This document shows, piece by piece, positions 45,573 to 57,779 of a stretch of 64,000 bases of DNA (position 1 is the stretch's first letter; every line of letters begins with the position of its first letter). The stretch is from the NCBI GenBank assembly GCA_963969345.1, contig OZ017767.1, positions 10,050,471-10,114,470 on the forward strand, in the 5' to 3' direction. The position numbers and the translations under genes are program-made. The notes under the pieces are model-generated. The model was not told the origin of the DNA and made no database searches. It saw only the letters and a program-made list of their open reading frames with translations. This stretch comes from Turbatrix aceti. Its lineage: Eukaryota > Nematoda > Chromadorea > Rhabditida > Panagrolaimidae.

Positions 45573-46660
45573 CTGTGTAAACAATCAAGTAAGTGTCGTC
45601 CAACAACCCGGTCAAACTCCGATTTGCTTGCCAGTTGCTCAGCCTGGAGGACAGTGCGTTAGCAGCAATCAGTGCGTTGACAACATTGCCAACCGCCCGC
45701 TTACCTGTCAAGGTGGAATTTGTAATTGGACTACGAATACTATTGGTAGGTTTTTTTTATTTTGAAAGAAAAAAATTTATGAAATTCAAATAATAATAAA
45801 ACGTTTTTAAAAAATTGAAATTTAAAAATTTATTTTTTTTTGAAATAAAAGTCTTCATGTTTGCAAACGAACGAACACTTTTTAAAGGAGTACACGCAAA
45901 CGAACACGAACAGATGCGAATATTAAAATTTTGTTCGCAAAAAAATTTTTAAATAGGAAATTCAAAAAAAAACTACGTTGTTTTTATTCAAAAAATTTGC
46001 TAAAAAAATTTTTAAATATTTTGAAATGTACAATTTAAAATTTTTTGAAATAAAATTGTTTGCAAAAAAGCAAACATTTTTTTCTAAAAAAAAATATATT
46101 TTATGTTTTTTTATTTTAAATAATTTATTAAAAAAAAACTATTTTGCAAAATTTCTCGCGAACGAACAGATACAAACATTTTTATTTTATCCGTTAAATA
46201 AATGTTTAAAAAAATAAATTTTCAACAATGGTTTTTTTTTGTTTTTTATTGAAAAAAGTAACAGAAAATCACAAAAGCCCGTTCCCAACGAACAATCGAT
46301 CCATTGTATTCGTTCTCCTTCCTTTCAGCGTCCTGCAGAAACTCCGGAGCAGCGATACAACGAATCAATGGCGTCGTCATGAATTGCCTCTACCAAAACT
46401 GTGGTACAGGCTATCAGTGTGAATGGGATGCAGCGTTCAATTCTGGACAATACATTTGCTGTTCCACGACCAGCAGTGGCGGTGGAGGGATCGGAAGCGG
46501 TGCTACGCCGACCATTGGAACGCCCAAGTTCTACCTGGGCACTTCCATGCCTCTTCAGTGCTTCGGTGTCAATGCCTGTACCTTTGTCGATTTTCCCCAT
46601 TGCGTTTTTTCTCCCACCTACCGTCATCGGGTGTGTTGTTCCGAGCCTGTCTGCCGTTAA
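45573..46660 (+). CDS. Further EB/lustrin-type exons, same locus or partial gene
   Basis: Two exons, 45573-45745 (aaatatttag/TC TGT ... ATTG/gtaggt) and 46329-46660, encode CVNNQ, then an EB-like module (CVSSNQCVDN, LTCQGGICNW) and a lustrin-type repeat (CLYQNCGTGYQCEWD, GQYICC), a Gly-rich linker and a last cysteine block ending CCSEPVCR. There is no start codon or signal peptide of their own, so they are most simply 3' exons of the gene at 43633, reached by an alternative donor inside its third exon. The joint was not fixed: the donor must leave one base (for example TACC/gtatca near 45318). A separate decayed gene is possible. Confidence 0.55.
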
Positions 46661-47038
46661 AAAATTTGTAAATTTGTTGTATGCAATTTTTACGTTGTTA
46701 TGAAAAATGTTTTTTTTTATTTACTATTTTTTATGATAAAAAAACTGATCAAAAAGATAACAAGTAAGGAACACCGACAGGTGAGGAGGAGGGAAAAAAA
46801 GGCCGACGATGATTCATGTCTCGACGATTCATCTTTTTTTTATTCTTTCCCGACGACTCACGCTTGCTCCACAAGCATCACGGTTCCTTCTTCATTCACT
46901 ATTCGTTTTCCCATAATTTTCGTGCGCTCCATCTTTTTAAAAAAAATACATATTTAATGATTGATCAGCCGTCATCGTCATCGTCATCGACGTCCTCCGT
47001 GTAAGTGTGGGTCATCCAGTGAACATCATACTAACAGC
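46661..47038. other. Short intergenic spacer
   Basis: AT-rich with a GTCATCGTCATCG repeat at about 46972-46990 and a donor-like CCGT/gtaagt near 47000 that may end a 5' UTR exon of the next gene. Confidence 0.5.
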
Positions 47039-48284
47039 ATGTCAACAACAGCTAGCAGCTCATTTTCCTCATCGCCTCCGGCAAACCCTCAAAATGCTGT
47101 CAAAATTATCGTCATGGGAGCCAAAGGAGTTGGCAAGACTTCGTTGATTAAAAAATTGGTCGGAGAAAGTATTGAGAACGTTGCGCCGACAACTGGTATG
47201 GAAATTGTTCAAACAAAGGCCAGGATTCGTGGGAAGGATCGGGTTGTACAGGTGAGAGAGATTTCTGAATTTGTGTTCTTACATTTGATATTTTTTGCGG
47301 GCACAACCAATTTTTTTTAATTAAATTTTTTTTGCATTTGAAAGCAACAAGCTGCGCGCAACATGCAAAGCAATGGACAAACAAAAGTTTTTTGTTCGCA
47401 AACGAACACGAATTTTGACAAAAAAAAAACAAAAAAAAATTATTTCTTTTTGGAATAAAATAATTTTATAAATTTTATAATTTAATTTTTTTATAATTTT
47501 TATAACAATTTTATAATAAAAAAAATTTTAAAAAAACTAAAATCAATTAATAAAAAAATATTTTTCAGGTTCGTTTAAAATTTTGTCTGAAATTTTAAAT
47601 TGAAAAAAACTTGAATTTTGTCAAAAATTGAAAAAAAAGCAGTTTTGCACTTTTTTCAACACCAAAATTTAGAGTTATTATGCAAACGAATGCGTTAAAT
47701 TTTAGAAAAAAACAAACCTGAAAGTTTGATTGTTTTTATCAATTTTTCAGTTATGGGACATCTGCGGAACGCACAACTTCCGCCGCTCTATTCCCAAGTA
47801 TTACGCAGACAGTCACCTGGCGCTCGCAGTCTACGATGCCACATCCCCGGACACCCTTCTCGACCTCGAAAACTGGATCAACGAACTCCGACGCTACGGC
47901 TCCCGGGATTGCGGGGTTGTTTTCATCGCCAATAAAACCCAAAAAATCGGAAGTACCTTCAACGTCAAATTCTTTGATTCCTCACCGCTGAAAGTCATTC
48001 GTCGTATCGCTCTTATCACGACCAACCAGGTGAAAGTGCCGACATCCCACGAGCAAAAAGGAGGCGAAGTCATCGAAATCGACGTTTGCAAAGTGAAGAA
48101 TTCAGCTTCCAGACAGGTATTGCGACACATTACCTGTCTGGGATGTCAGGTGAAGCGGGATCGGGAAAAGGCAGATCGTGGGCGGGAGGAGGAGGAAGTG
48201 GAAGTTGACAGATTTCCAGAAGAGGGAATGGACACTCCTGCAACAGGTAAACAAAAATTATTCACTTGTTGTTGTTTTTTGTGA
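47039..48284 (+). CDS. Divergent Rab-like small GTPase
   Basis: Exons 47039-47251 and 47751-48284 (213 and 534 nt) encode 248 residues. An in-frame ATG at 46961 would add an Arg/His-rich leader; the internal start is preferred. The P-loop GAKGVGKTS is canonical. Switch II reads WDICGTH where Ras-like proteins have WDxxGQE, so the catalytic Gln is replaced by Thr. The base-recognition motif reads ANKTQ instead of NKxD, and the G5 region EIDVCK replaces the usual SAK. The C-terminus CCCFL could be lipidated. Fold class is Rab-like, but hydrolysis and guanine specificity are probably altered. A lysine/acid-rich insert precedes the tail. A donor-like ACAG/gtaaac at 48246 may give another end. Confidence 0.75.
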
Positions 48285-48613
48285 TTCATCAGGTGAATGA
48301 ATAATTTTAAGCTCTACCGTTTTTTTCCTCTGTAAGAAAAAAATTTTTATTAAGTACTGTTACGAGTTGTAAATTATCAGTTGTGTGCATGATTCAATAA
48401 AAGTACTGGTCTATCGAAAAAGGGGAAAATGCTAGAACAGCACTGCTGTCTCGAATCACCTCCAACGTCCATCGTCCCCGGGGCCGCACCCATGCTCCAG
48501 CAGGATGCCTAATCGCATCCTGTTGGAGACTGTCTCGGCCAACTGATAACCCATCCCAAAAAAAACCCTTAAAAAGGGACTTAGCTCCCGGAATCTTTAC
48601 AACATAACCAACG
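48285..48613. other. Promoter region of the aspartyl protease
   Basis: GC-richer than usual intergenic DNA (GTCCCCGGGGCCGC near 48475). Holds the GATA motif listed separately and a TTAAAAAG run near 48569. Confidence 0.5.
48543..48549 (+). promoter_or_regulatory. GATA-factor site upstream of the aspartyl protease
   Basis: CTGATAA, 65-71 nt before the ATG. In Caenorhabditis such TGATAA sites drive intestinal genes through ELT-2, which fits a digestive protease. Confidence 0.55.
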
Positions 48614-49952
48614 ATGGTGCAGCAGTTTGCGTCGAAAGCTCTGGCCCTGGCCCTCGTGCTGGCGGTCGTCAGCGCTGAGGTATTCCAAGTGCCAATTCAC
48701 TCGGCAGGCTCCAAGCGCGCCCAGCTTACCAAGCTCGGCAAGTGGCAGGAATGGACGCAGTCTCTTGCTCAGGGATCACAGCCTTTCATCGACTATTACG
48801 GTAGGCACAATTTTTTTTTTGGTTTAAAAATTTTTAAATTCTAATTTTTTAGACGATTTCTACCTCGGCGTCATCTCTCTGGGAACCCCAAAGCAAAACT
48901 TCACAATTGTCCTCGACACTGGCAGCTCCAACCTTTGGGTCATCGACTCCACCTGCAAGACATCCGCGTGCCAGGGCATTGAAACCCCTAAACACCGATT
49001 TGACAGCTCAAAATCGTCAACATACAAAGCTCAAAGCCAGCACTTTTCCATCCAGTACGGCTCCGGCTCCTGCAGCGGCCACCTCGCCTCTGATGTCCTC
49101 AGCTTCGGCGGTATTGCTGTCAACACTCAGGTCTTCGGCCTGGCGACCACCATCGCTTCCGTCTTCGGCTACCAGCCCGTCGATGGCATCCTCGGCCTTG
49201 GCTGGCCTTCGCTCGCGGTCGACAACGTCGTCCCACCGATCCAGAATGCCCTCAGCCAGCTCGACCAGCCCCTGTTCACGGTCTGGCTCGACCGTAAAAT
49301 CAAGCTCAGCGAGGGCGGCAACGCCGGTCTCATCACCTACGGTGGCCTGGATACCAAGAACTGCGACGCTACCGTCAACTACGTCAAGCTCTCCCAGACG
49401 ACCTACTGGCAGTTTGCCATCGATGCCTTCGCCGTCGGTAGCTACAAGAACAGCAAGTCTGCCCAGGTGATTTCTGACACCGGTACATCCTGGCTCGGAG
49501 CTCCTCAGTCAGATGTTACGGGTATTGCCAAGCAGATCAAGGCTTCCTACGATGCTTCGCAGGAGCTCTACACCGTTGACTGCGACGCGAAGAACCTCGA
49601 TGACCTCGTCTTCACCATCGGAGGCAAGGAATACAAGATCCCCCAGGTGGAGTACGTGCTCGACCTCCAGCTCGGCAACAACAAGTGCGCTGTTACCCTC
49701 TTCAGCATGAGCGGTGGTGGATTTGAGCCTTCGTGGATCCTTGGTGACACTTTCATCCGAAGTATGTTTTTTTATATTCACCCCAAATTAAAAAAAAAAA
49801 AAATTAAAAAAAATAAAAAAAAAACAAAAAAAAAATTTTTAAAAATTTAAAAAAATTTAAAAAAAAAAAACGAAAATATTTCAGCATACTGCAACGTCTA
49901 CGACGTCGGACAAAAGCGCATCGGCTTTGCCCTCGCTCACCACAACCTCTAA
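48614..49952 (+). CDS. Pepsin-family aspartyl protease (ASP-1/cathepsin D-like)
   Basis: Exons 48614-48800, 48853-49761 and 49885-49952 (187, 909 and 68 nt) encode 387 residues, normal for the family. Signal peptide (ALALALVLAVVSA), a short propeptide, then the two-lobed protease. The catalytic motifs LDTGSSNLWV and SDTGTSWLGA are both intact, and YGSGSCSGHLASDVL is the flap region. The end YDVGQKRIGFALA is typical. It hydrolyses proteins in acidic compartments; the GATA site and strong codon bias suggest high intestinal expression. It is a nematode A1 protease close to ASP-1 by eye; orthology to one member cannot be fixed. Confidence 0.93.
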
Positions 49953-51508
49953 GAAGCATGCACCGAGTACAAAAAACACAGTACCGCTGCTTTTTTTGGT
50001 GTTGTGTTGTGTTTTGATAAATAAATTTGTCGAATTTTTTGTATCCTGACATGAATGCGGATCCAAAGCGCATGTAAAAAGTGATAAGCCTTGCATCAGG
50101 GATCATACTATACGATGATGCAAGGACCACAGGTTAGGTGATAAGACCAAAAGCGTGACGCATGACGTCAATGAAGGGGGGAGTTTGTTGACCAGAAAAA
50201 AAATTAAAAGTAGAAAGTTGGACGTTATCTAACCTAACGTCCTAAACCCTTCGCTGAAGATGATAAGCGGCCATGTGATACGATACATTCTATTTCTTGA
50301 TTAGGGTTTTTTTAAAACCGTTTTTTAAAAAAAAGGGCATTTCTTGCTGCGCTTTGCAAAAAAAACAAACAAAAAAACGATGTCGTAAGCGGGTTGTTTT
50401 GCCGCGCACAAAATCGCTTTGCTCACGAAAGCCAAAATCTACAAAAAAGGGCATGCAAAAAAGTTTTTTTTGCGACCCACCGAAAAAAAACAAGAACAAA
50501 AAAATAATTTGTATCAATAATAATAACTGTTGGGCGACCAAATGATCTAACTTATGTAAATATATGCTAGTACGAAAAATAATAAATGATTGATTGATTG
50601 AATAAAACTGTGGTGCAAAAAAAAAAAATATTATTCTTGCAATTAGTTTTGTTTTTATTTTAAAAATACATAAAAAAAGCAAAAACCTAAAAGCAATGAT
50701 AAATTACAAGCGCAAGAGGCTTAACTTGATATCTGACCACCAGAGCTCAATTTTTTTCGCTCCCGAAACGGGAGCGGAACGAGCGGTTGCAAGATTAAAA
50801 AAAATGTTTTTATTGAAAAAAACATTTTATTGAAAAAAAAATTTTATGGAACGAATGTCGAACGCTTATCGGGTTAAAAAAAATGTAGGACACCTTCCTT
50901 ATCCTGTTTTGTTTTTTTCCTTTTAATTTTGAGTAGGTGTATGTCAAAAAATTAGTAAAAGAAACTAAAAAAAACACTCATTTATTTTTTCTTATTAGAA
51001 CGGAATATGATTAACTAAATAGCTTTCCGCTAGATTTTTTGCATTTTAGCGGCGCACATTTGAAGAGTGTCTGGCAAATTGCTGCCTTCAGGTAGACGCG
51101 CGTCGCCGTTCATGCGCTATGTACACTATAGTGTAGTGTATGAATCACACTATAGATACTATAGTCTGCATCCGCGCTCCTTCTCGCATGTTCTTAAGAA
51201 CAGAATTGTCATCCCTTTTACGCGTATATGCTCCGAAGTTGTGCAAGGTTAAGTTGTGCAAGGCTTCTTTGGAACTTTTTATTTATTTATTTTGGTGTCG
51301 CTGACTTTTAAAAAACACATTTTTTGTACGCGGTGAAATTTTTTGTTTCCTTCAGCCTGCATAGTTTTTAGTCATGACCGAACGTTACCGTTAAAAATAA
51401 AAAAACGAATATATAAATTTTAATTATATTTATTTACTACTGAAAATTTAATGGCAAACAACCGAAAAATTACAGTTAAACAAATATTCAAAAAAAATGT
51501 AGCTCACA
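49953..51508. other. Intergenic between convergent genes
   Basis: AT-rich, no gene. A palindrome-rich patch with ACACTATAGTGT and ACTATAGTCTGCAT lies at about 51120-51172; a related patch is at 53490-53528 on the far side of the next gene. Confidence 0.5.
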
Positions 51509-53223
51509 TCAAAGGGCGGCTTTTACGGTCTCGTCAATCCTAAACGTGACGCCGAGTTTAGCGAGGCGATCGTAAATTCCGGAATCCTGGAAAGCAGCAG
51601 TCGTCGAAAAAGCTCCGCCATTTCCGGGGAGCTTGTCTTTTTCTTGGAGTATCGTAAGCGCAGATGCCAGCACACAGGCAGCAGTCCCGACGTAGGCAAT
51701 GTCGGGTCCATCGCATCTGGCAACTTTCGCCACGCTGGGCGGTTTCTGGGTATCGGCGCCGGTCGGCCAGCCCCGACCGATGAACCAGTACGTGAAGGAA
51801 GTTTCCTTGATCTGCTGACGAGTTGGGCCGTTTTCAGTAAACATTCCGGCGGAAACAAATTCGGGATACTTCTGAAGAAATTTTCTCGTAGGCCAGAGCT
51901 GAGCCATGGTCGCGACCATCGCAATCCAGAACATCAAAAAATAAGCCCGTATTTGTGATTTGACCAAAATGTAAGTCTTGATAGGGACGTAGTTTCGCCC
52001 ATTGACAGTCGTATCGTAGTACTGCGAGCGTTCGACGATGAACGCATCGGAGCCGGGGAAGGGAAGAACGTAGGACTGAAGCGCGTCGTTGTACCAAAGA
52101 GGAAAAAGGTGCGACGGGGGCTTGAACTTGAGCTCCTCAAGTTTTTGAGGCATAATCACTTTGCGGATATCAGTTAGGTCATCATTTCTGACCTCCGAAA
52201 TTCCCAGGATTACGGTCTGGTAGGTACCGTTGTTCAGCGAGTAGCCCTGAAAATTACAGTTAACAAACTTTTTGTACCTTAACAAAGGATTTTTTAAATG
52301 TACTTTTTTTAGCAATTTTTGTTGCCAAATAAAAAAAAATCATGTTAAAAAATTCGTAAAAAAAGTAAAATTTTTGAGAATTTTTTATGCATTGTTTGTA
52401 AATTTCTTTTTTGTAAAAAAAAAATAAAAAATAAATAAAAAATAAATTTCTGGAGCTTCAAAATGACCATACAAAAACTGCTTTATTTTTTTTCAACGAA
52501 TTTTAAATTTATTTTTAAAAATTTTTAAACCTTTTTTTACAAAACCAAAAAAACTTCACCGAAAATGGCAAAAAAACATTTTTTTGTCAAAAAAAACGCG
52601 GCAAATTTGTTGAAAAAAATGCATTTTTTGCCATTTTCGATGTCAAATATTTATTTGATTTTTTTCAACAAATTTAAAAAACCCACCAAAGGACCAGTGT
52701 GCAGCTGCACAAAAGTTTCGGCGTAGCCCAGCGTGCCGTCAAAGTGCTTCTTGAGGTAGGTGACACCAAGGTCGCACGGAACGCTGTCAAATCCACAACC
52801 GCCGACGATGTAGACGCCGTTCTTTTCGGCAATAGGACCGTAATCACGAACCATTCGTTCGATAAAAGCAGCCTCGCCGGAGATATCGACATGGGAAGCG
52901 CCGTTCTCGACGGCAGCCTTGACAACTGCCTCGCCGTAGAGGCGGTACGGGCCGACGACATTGATGATGACTTTGGCCTGCTTGGCCATCTCGACGAGAC
53001 TCTCCGGCTTGCTGGAGTCCGCGATGATGATCGGCGTCTGGAGAAGCCACGGCGCATCGGCGCGGTCGGCGACTTCGCTCAGCACGGCACGAAGCTTGTT
53101 CTCATTGCGACCGGCGACGGCGAAGCGCAGTTGATTGTCGTTCAGTTTCGCGAGGGCTTCGAGCACGTAAGTACCCGCGAAGCCCGTTGCGCCATACAGA
53201 ACAAGATCGTAGCGTTCGGTCAT
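51509..53223 (-). CDS. Saccharopine dehydrogenase-like oxidoreductase (SCCPDH)
   Basis: Exons 53223-52687 and 52246-51509 (537 and 738 nt, phase 0; donor TTG/gtgggt) encode 424 residues, the usual SCCPDH length. The N-terminus starts a Rossmann fold with the dinucleotide motif YGATGFAG; VGPYRLYGEAVVKA and GCGFDSVPCDLG are family blocks. Exon 2 has one hydrophobic segment (YFLMFWIAMVATMAQL), in line with membrane or lipid-droplet association of SCCPDH proteins. Substrate is unknown in any animal; it is not the lysine-pathway enzyme itself. A tttttag 8 nt before the ATG looks like a trans-splice acceptor. It lies 621 nt after the eIF5 gene on the same strand. Confidence 0.9.
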
Positions 53224-53843
53224 GAGTAAAACTAAAAGGGAAAACTTTGCATTCTGCCAAAAAAAAAAACGTCGCCGCGAACAATCCACTTCTACAAAAA
53301 ATAATAAATAACAACAAAAAAAGAACCAAAATAAAGGATAAGTTTGCAAGGAGAAACCTATTTACTTCGTCAGAGAGATGGAATAATCCTGCACAACTCT
53401 GCCATGAGGCATAAAGAAAAACGATGACAAAAACTGTTTTTGTGGCTCGCAAAAATAAGAACATGTGCGTTTGCAGGCGCGGAAGTAAACTATAGTTTGG
53501 TCTTTCATAGACTACACTATAGTCTGCATGCAGGTTGCAATATCAAAGGCAGTCTGCGAGCTCGTGTGCGGATTCACGAATAAAATTTTCGAACTGAATA
53601 AAAAATGTCAAAATTGTACCGCAGTTTATGTTTTTCGATATTCCGATAACAAAATGTTCGAATTTGTTCACGAACAAAAAAACGGCCAAATAATTCTCCC
53701 GAAAATTTTCGTAATTGTTGTCTAATTTGGCGAAAAAAATCAAAAAACCTCCATTTCCATCATTCAAATCCCAAAAAAAATCATTTTTGCCCCAAAAATT
53801 ACCAAAATACGAAATTTATTCCAAAAAAAGCATTATCCAAAAA
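53224..53843. other. Spacer between eIF5 and SCCPDH genes
   Basis: No gene recognised. Contains AAACTATAGTTT and CACTATAGTCTGCATGCAGG at about 53490-53531, related to the patch near 51120. Too long for a typical operon gap. Confidence 0.5.
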
Positions 53844-55985
53844 TTAAATGTCATCAATGTCAATCTCGTCATCGCTGTTCTTGACGATCGTAGCCGAGCC
53901 ATTGACAGCCGATACAGCAGGAGGAGCAACCTTCTTGACGACTCCAACAACGCGTGCGCGCTCGTCAAATTCGATATCTGAGTCCGAGGCATCCGTGCTA
54001 TCTTCTTCCTCGGCTTCTTCCAGCCATTTGATCACATCGCTGCACTCTTTGATGATCGATTTTGCAAAGTCTTTTTTGACGTACTTCTTGCTGGGCTGAA
54101 AAAAAAACTGATCGTAAAATTATTATAAAAAAAATATCCCAAAGCGAATTTAGAAAAAAAGTTACGAAAACAATTTTTTGGAGGAAAAAGTTTTCAGAAA
54201 AGGCAAAAAAAAGTAAGACAAAATTTTGGAACGAAAGTTGTGAAAAAAAATTACGATGAAATCTGGATAATTTTTAGCCGAAAAAAACCCCAAAATATCG
54301 TAATTTTTTCAGCAAATGTCAAAAGCCATAAAAAAAACAAATCTCGAAACGAAAATTTCTAAAAAAATATTGAAAAACTTACAATTTCGGTTAAAATTAC
54401 AAAAAAATACGTTCATTTTCAGAAACTGTCAAAAGAGAGAAAAATCCCGCAACGAAAATTTATAACAAATATAAAAAAAAGTTACGATCATTGAAAAGTT
54501 TTTTACGCAAAAAATATCCTATTTATCGTAACTCTTCGAATTTTTGTCGTAAAAAGTATAAAAAAGACAAACCTTAGCGGCCCAAGCCAAAATGACCTCT
54601 TCGTCGACAAGATCCTGGTCGTAGAGCGCCTTGAGGATGAATTTCGCTCGTGGAAGCAGAACATCCGCATGCCGATGGATAAGCTGCTCAATCCCGCCCA
54701 GAAGATGACGCTGACCTTTTTGATCGTCTTCGAGAAAACGCAGCAACAGGGTACGGTATTTTTCCAGTTGAGACAGAATATCCCGATCAAAAAGGACATC
54801 CGCAAGCAAAAGAGGAGCTTTGGTCTTCAACTCGAGTCTCTCTGCTTCGTCGACCATTGCCCGGGCATCGGTGATCGTTCCCTGCTTTTTGGCAGCGAGA
54901 AAGTATCCATGAAGCATGTCGAGTCTCTCTTCCTCGGATTTGTCGAGGTCTTTGTCCATGACGAGTTTTCCAATGTGTGATGCGAGTTTTTCCTCCTCCG
55001 TGGGTTCGGCCCAGTCATCGTCATCGTCGCCGTCGTCGTGGACGGGAGAGTTTTTGAGCGCAGCGAATGCACCGTCCTCGGCACCGTTGCCGGATGGGTC
55101 CTTGTCTTCTTTTTCGTAGACATCGTTGTTGATCGGCGGATTTTTGAGGATAAATGCGAGCAGCCGGTGCTTCCCGCCGATGACGTAGGCATGGCCACAC
55201 GCCTTGCACTTGCTACGGACAATTTGGTTCTTGACAAACTGGAAAAAAGTTTTGGTAAAAAAACGGTGATTTTTGAACATTTTTTGCGGAAACGGTCAAA
55301 AATGAACGAATTCGATTAAAAAAAAATAATTTTTGCGATTTTCGAACGTTTCGAACGCGTTTACGTTAAAAATGTTCATTTTTGATCGTTTCCGTCGCGA
55401 ATACGGTCAAAAATGGATAGTTACGATCAATTTTTTATCGTAACAATTTTTGACAGTTTCGATCAATAAAAATCATTTTTTACTGTTTTCATCGTAAAAA
55501 CGACCAAAAATGAACTTCCTGATCGTTTCTTTTGCAAATACAATCAAAAACTATCATTTTTTGACAGTTTCCATCGCAAATACGATCCAAAATGTTTCTT
55601 TTAATCCTGAACGTCAAAAAACAATATTTCCCATTTCTACCAAAAAAAAGCAACTCACAAGCGACGTTTCAGGATTCTCGCAGGCCGTACAAAGTACAAA
55701 TTTCTTGATAAATCCATCAAGGAGCTCCTGGAGCTTGTCCGCGCCGTGTTCGCCATTGACAATGTATCGATCGTTTTTGAGGTCCGCATTTACCTGTGCA
55801 CCAAGCTCGCATCCAAAATACTTGGTTGGATACATCGGTGGTCGTTCGAGTGCCTTCGCAATGTCGACCATGTTTGAGACGACAGTTTTTATGCCGTTGC
55901 CCTTGCCCTCCACCTTGGCTTGAAGGCGAGGCATCTTGTACCGGTAGAATGGATCGTTGATGCTACGATTGATGTTGATCGCCAT
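53844..55985 (-). CDS. eif-5: Translation initiation factor eIF5
   Basis: Exons 55985-55659, 55238-54573 and 54095-53844 (327, 666 and 252 nt, all phase 0) encode 414 residues. The N-terminus [17 protein letters not shown] carries the arginine-finger region that makes eIF5 the GTPase-activating protein of eIF2. A zinc finger follows (LCTAC...KCKAC), interrupted by intron 1 and complete once spliced. The C-terminal half is the HEAT-like W2 domain with its acidic/aromatic end ([13 protein letters not shown]), which binds eIF2-beta and eIF3. The protein ends in an acidic DEIDIDDI tail. All key residues visible are present, so it should be functional. Confidence 0.95.
55240..55658 (-). repeat. 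Intron 1 of eIF5 with GATCGTTT/CAAAAATG repeats
   Basis: The intron is built of diverged units of about 45-55 bp containing GATCGTTT, TCGCGAATACG and CAAAAATG, at least five times in a row. Confidence 0.6.
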
Positions 55986-56661
55986 GATGGTAGCTTTTCA
56001 CGTGTTAGCATTACCTAAAAACCCCAGAAAAAAATTTTTATGAAAAAAAAAATCGATAAAATGAACGTAAAAAATTTTGATAAAAACCTTACAGATGCCA
56101 AAGGTACGGTTTCGGAGATGCTGATCAATCCAGAAAATATTTGGAAAGACGGGGAAGAATCCAGTGTATTCCCCCGGTTGGACGCCAGATCGATTGTCGT
56201 ACGCGTACGTCAACAACGATGACAAGACTGATGTGAATGTAAAAAAATTGGTGGAGAAAACACGCAAAAGTTGAGAAAGAATTTTCGGGAACACTCAGTT
56301 TACAAAGTGGTCTCCAAAAAGTCTAAAGTTGTATGCACTGTGCGTGTTTTGGCGCGCGCACTGGTTGAAAAACAACAAAACGAGGAGGCTGGCCGTCTTT
56401 TGTTTCCAAGCTTGTTGCACATTACTCATACCGCTTTTCGTGCTTTTTCGTGGATCGGTTGTGTTTTAATTTTTTTGTGTAAAATTAATTGAAGAACAGA
56501 GCAACTCTCTTTCGCAATGTGTCTGTTTTTTTTGTTATCGTAAAAAAAACTGAACGTATGTAATATTGCGTAATTTTTCGACGACGACGTTTTTTATACC
56601 TCGCGTGTTTGATTTTTTAAGATTTGTTCAAATAATTTTTTTTTTCAGTTACAAAGCAGTC
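55986..56661. other. Divergent promoter region of eIF5 and BAF genes
   Basis: No gene. Tttttcag just upstream of 56649 is a likely trans-splice site for the BAF gene. Confidence 0.5.
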
Positions 56662-57092
56662 ATGTCGACATCGGTGAAGCATCGAGAGTTCGTCGGTGAA
56701 CTCATGGGCGACAAGGAGGTCACAGCCGTCGCTGGAATCGGTCCTACCTATGGCGCAAAGTTGGAAGAGAAGGTGAGTCATCACAAAAATTTTTTTATGA
56801 TCACTGATTTTTTTACGTTCAATTTTGGAACGAATGTTAAAAAAACCTATTTTACATTTTATTTATCATATTTACGTTCTTTTGAATTTTTTCACGCTTT
56901 TACGATCGTTTTATAATAAATAATTTTTTTCAGGGCTTCGACAAGGCTTACGTTCTCCTCGGACAATTTTTGATCCTGAAAAAAGACGAAGAATTGTTCA
57001 CCGAATGGCTCAAGGACGAGATCAACATGGGCGGTCACCACGCGAAATCCGCCGCTGCGTGTCTCAAAGAATGGTCTGACCAGTTTCTGTGA
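56662..57092 (+). CDS. baf-1: Barrier-to-autointegration factor
   Basis: Exons 56662-56772 and 56934-57092 (111 and 159 nt) encode 89 residues, exactly the family length. [29 protein letters not shown] (the helix-hairpin-helix) and [12 protein letters not shown] are diagnostic. BAF dimerises, bridges double-stranded DNA, binds LEM-domain proteins and lamin, and is needed for nuclear envelope assembly after mitosis. Position 4 carries the phosphorylatable Ser/Thr cluster near the N-terminus (MSTS). A tttttcag acceptor lies 13 nt before the start. Nothing unusual was found. Confidence 0.96.
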
Positions 57093-57779
57093 TGACTGTG
57101 CGCTTATCGTGGTTTTTTGAAGCAACAACAACTTTTCATTATCATCCAATCCAACATTTTTTTTTTGTCATCCTGGATGCCTTGCGCTTGGTTCGTCTCA
57201 CTTTGGCACTTTTTTACCTTACTTATTTTCGTTTGTGTGTGAATAAACTGCTCATTTGAACGTAATTGATTGAAATTTGGGGATAAAATGAACAAAAAAT
57301 AATTTTTTGGGGTCAAAATGTGAGAATTTACAATTTTTATAAAAAAACCGTAAATCGTGCCTGCAACCTGCGAAAAATAGTTCACTGTTTTTTCGAACTG
57401 ATCGATCATCAACTATTCTAACAACCGCACACAAACTCTGTGTCAGACACAAACAAATATTTCTTCTCTTCGTCTTTCTTCAGTCATCTGCTGCCGAAGA
57501 AAAATGCATCGACTACTAATCCCCCGAGGAGTGGTCTTGTCACCATCACCACCGCTGTCGTCGTGTTCTTCTTGTTGTTCATCGCTGAGTTGATAACCTG
57601 TCGCTACACGCACGTATGTTTTTTTCTTATATACCTGACTGATTTGTTTTGTATCGACCACAGCACTGTGCACATGGTTGGTATACAAACAACAACCCCA
57701 ACCCTAACCCTTGATTTGACTTGACTCATTTATCACGTTTTTGTTCTTTTCTTCGACACAAAAAAATTTTTAGGCAAAA
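57093..57779. other. Spacer between BAF and DGAT1 genes
   Basis: No gene recognised. ACCCCAACCCTAACCC near 57695 is telomere-like by chance. Tttttag 6 nt before the next ATG fits trans-splicing. Confidence 0.5.

Noticed and set aside
49860..50130. Minus-strand frame overlapping the protease 3' end
   Set aside because: Antisense shadow of the last exon and poly-A-like tracts.
57690..57712. Telomere-like CCCTAACCC
   Set aside because: Only one to two units; nematode telomeres are long TTAGGC arrays.
57440..57724. Small Thr-rich hydrophobic frame upstream of DGAT1
   Set aside because: No splice-supported context or family; lies in the BAF 3' / DGAT1 5' spacer.
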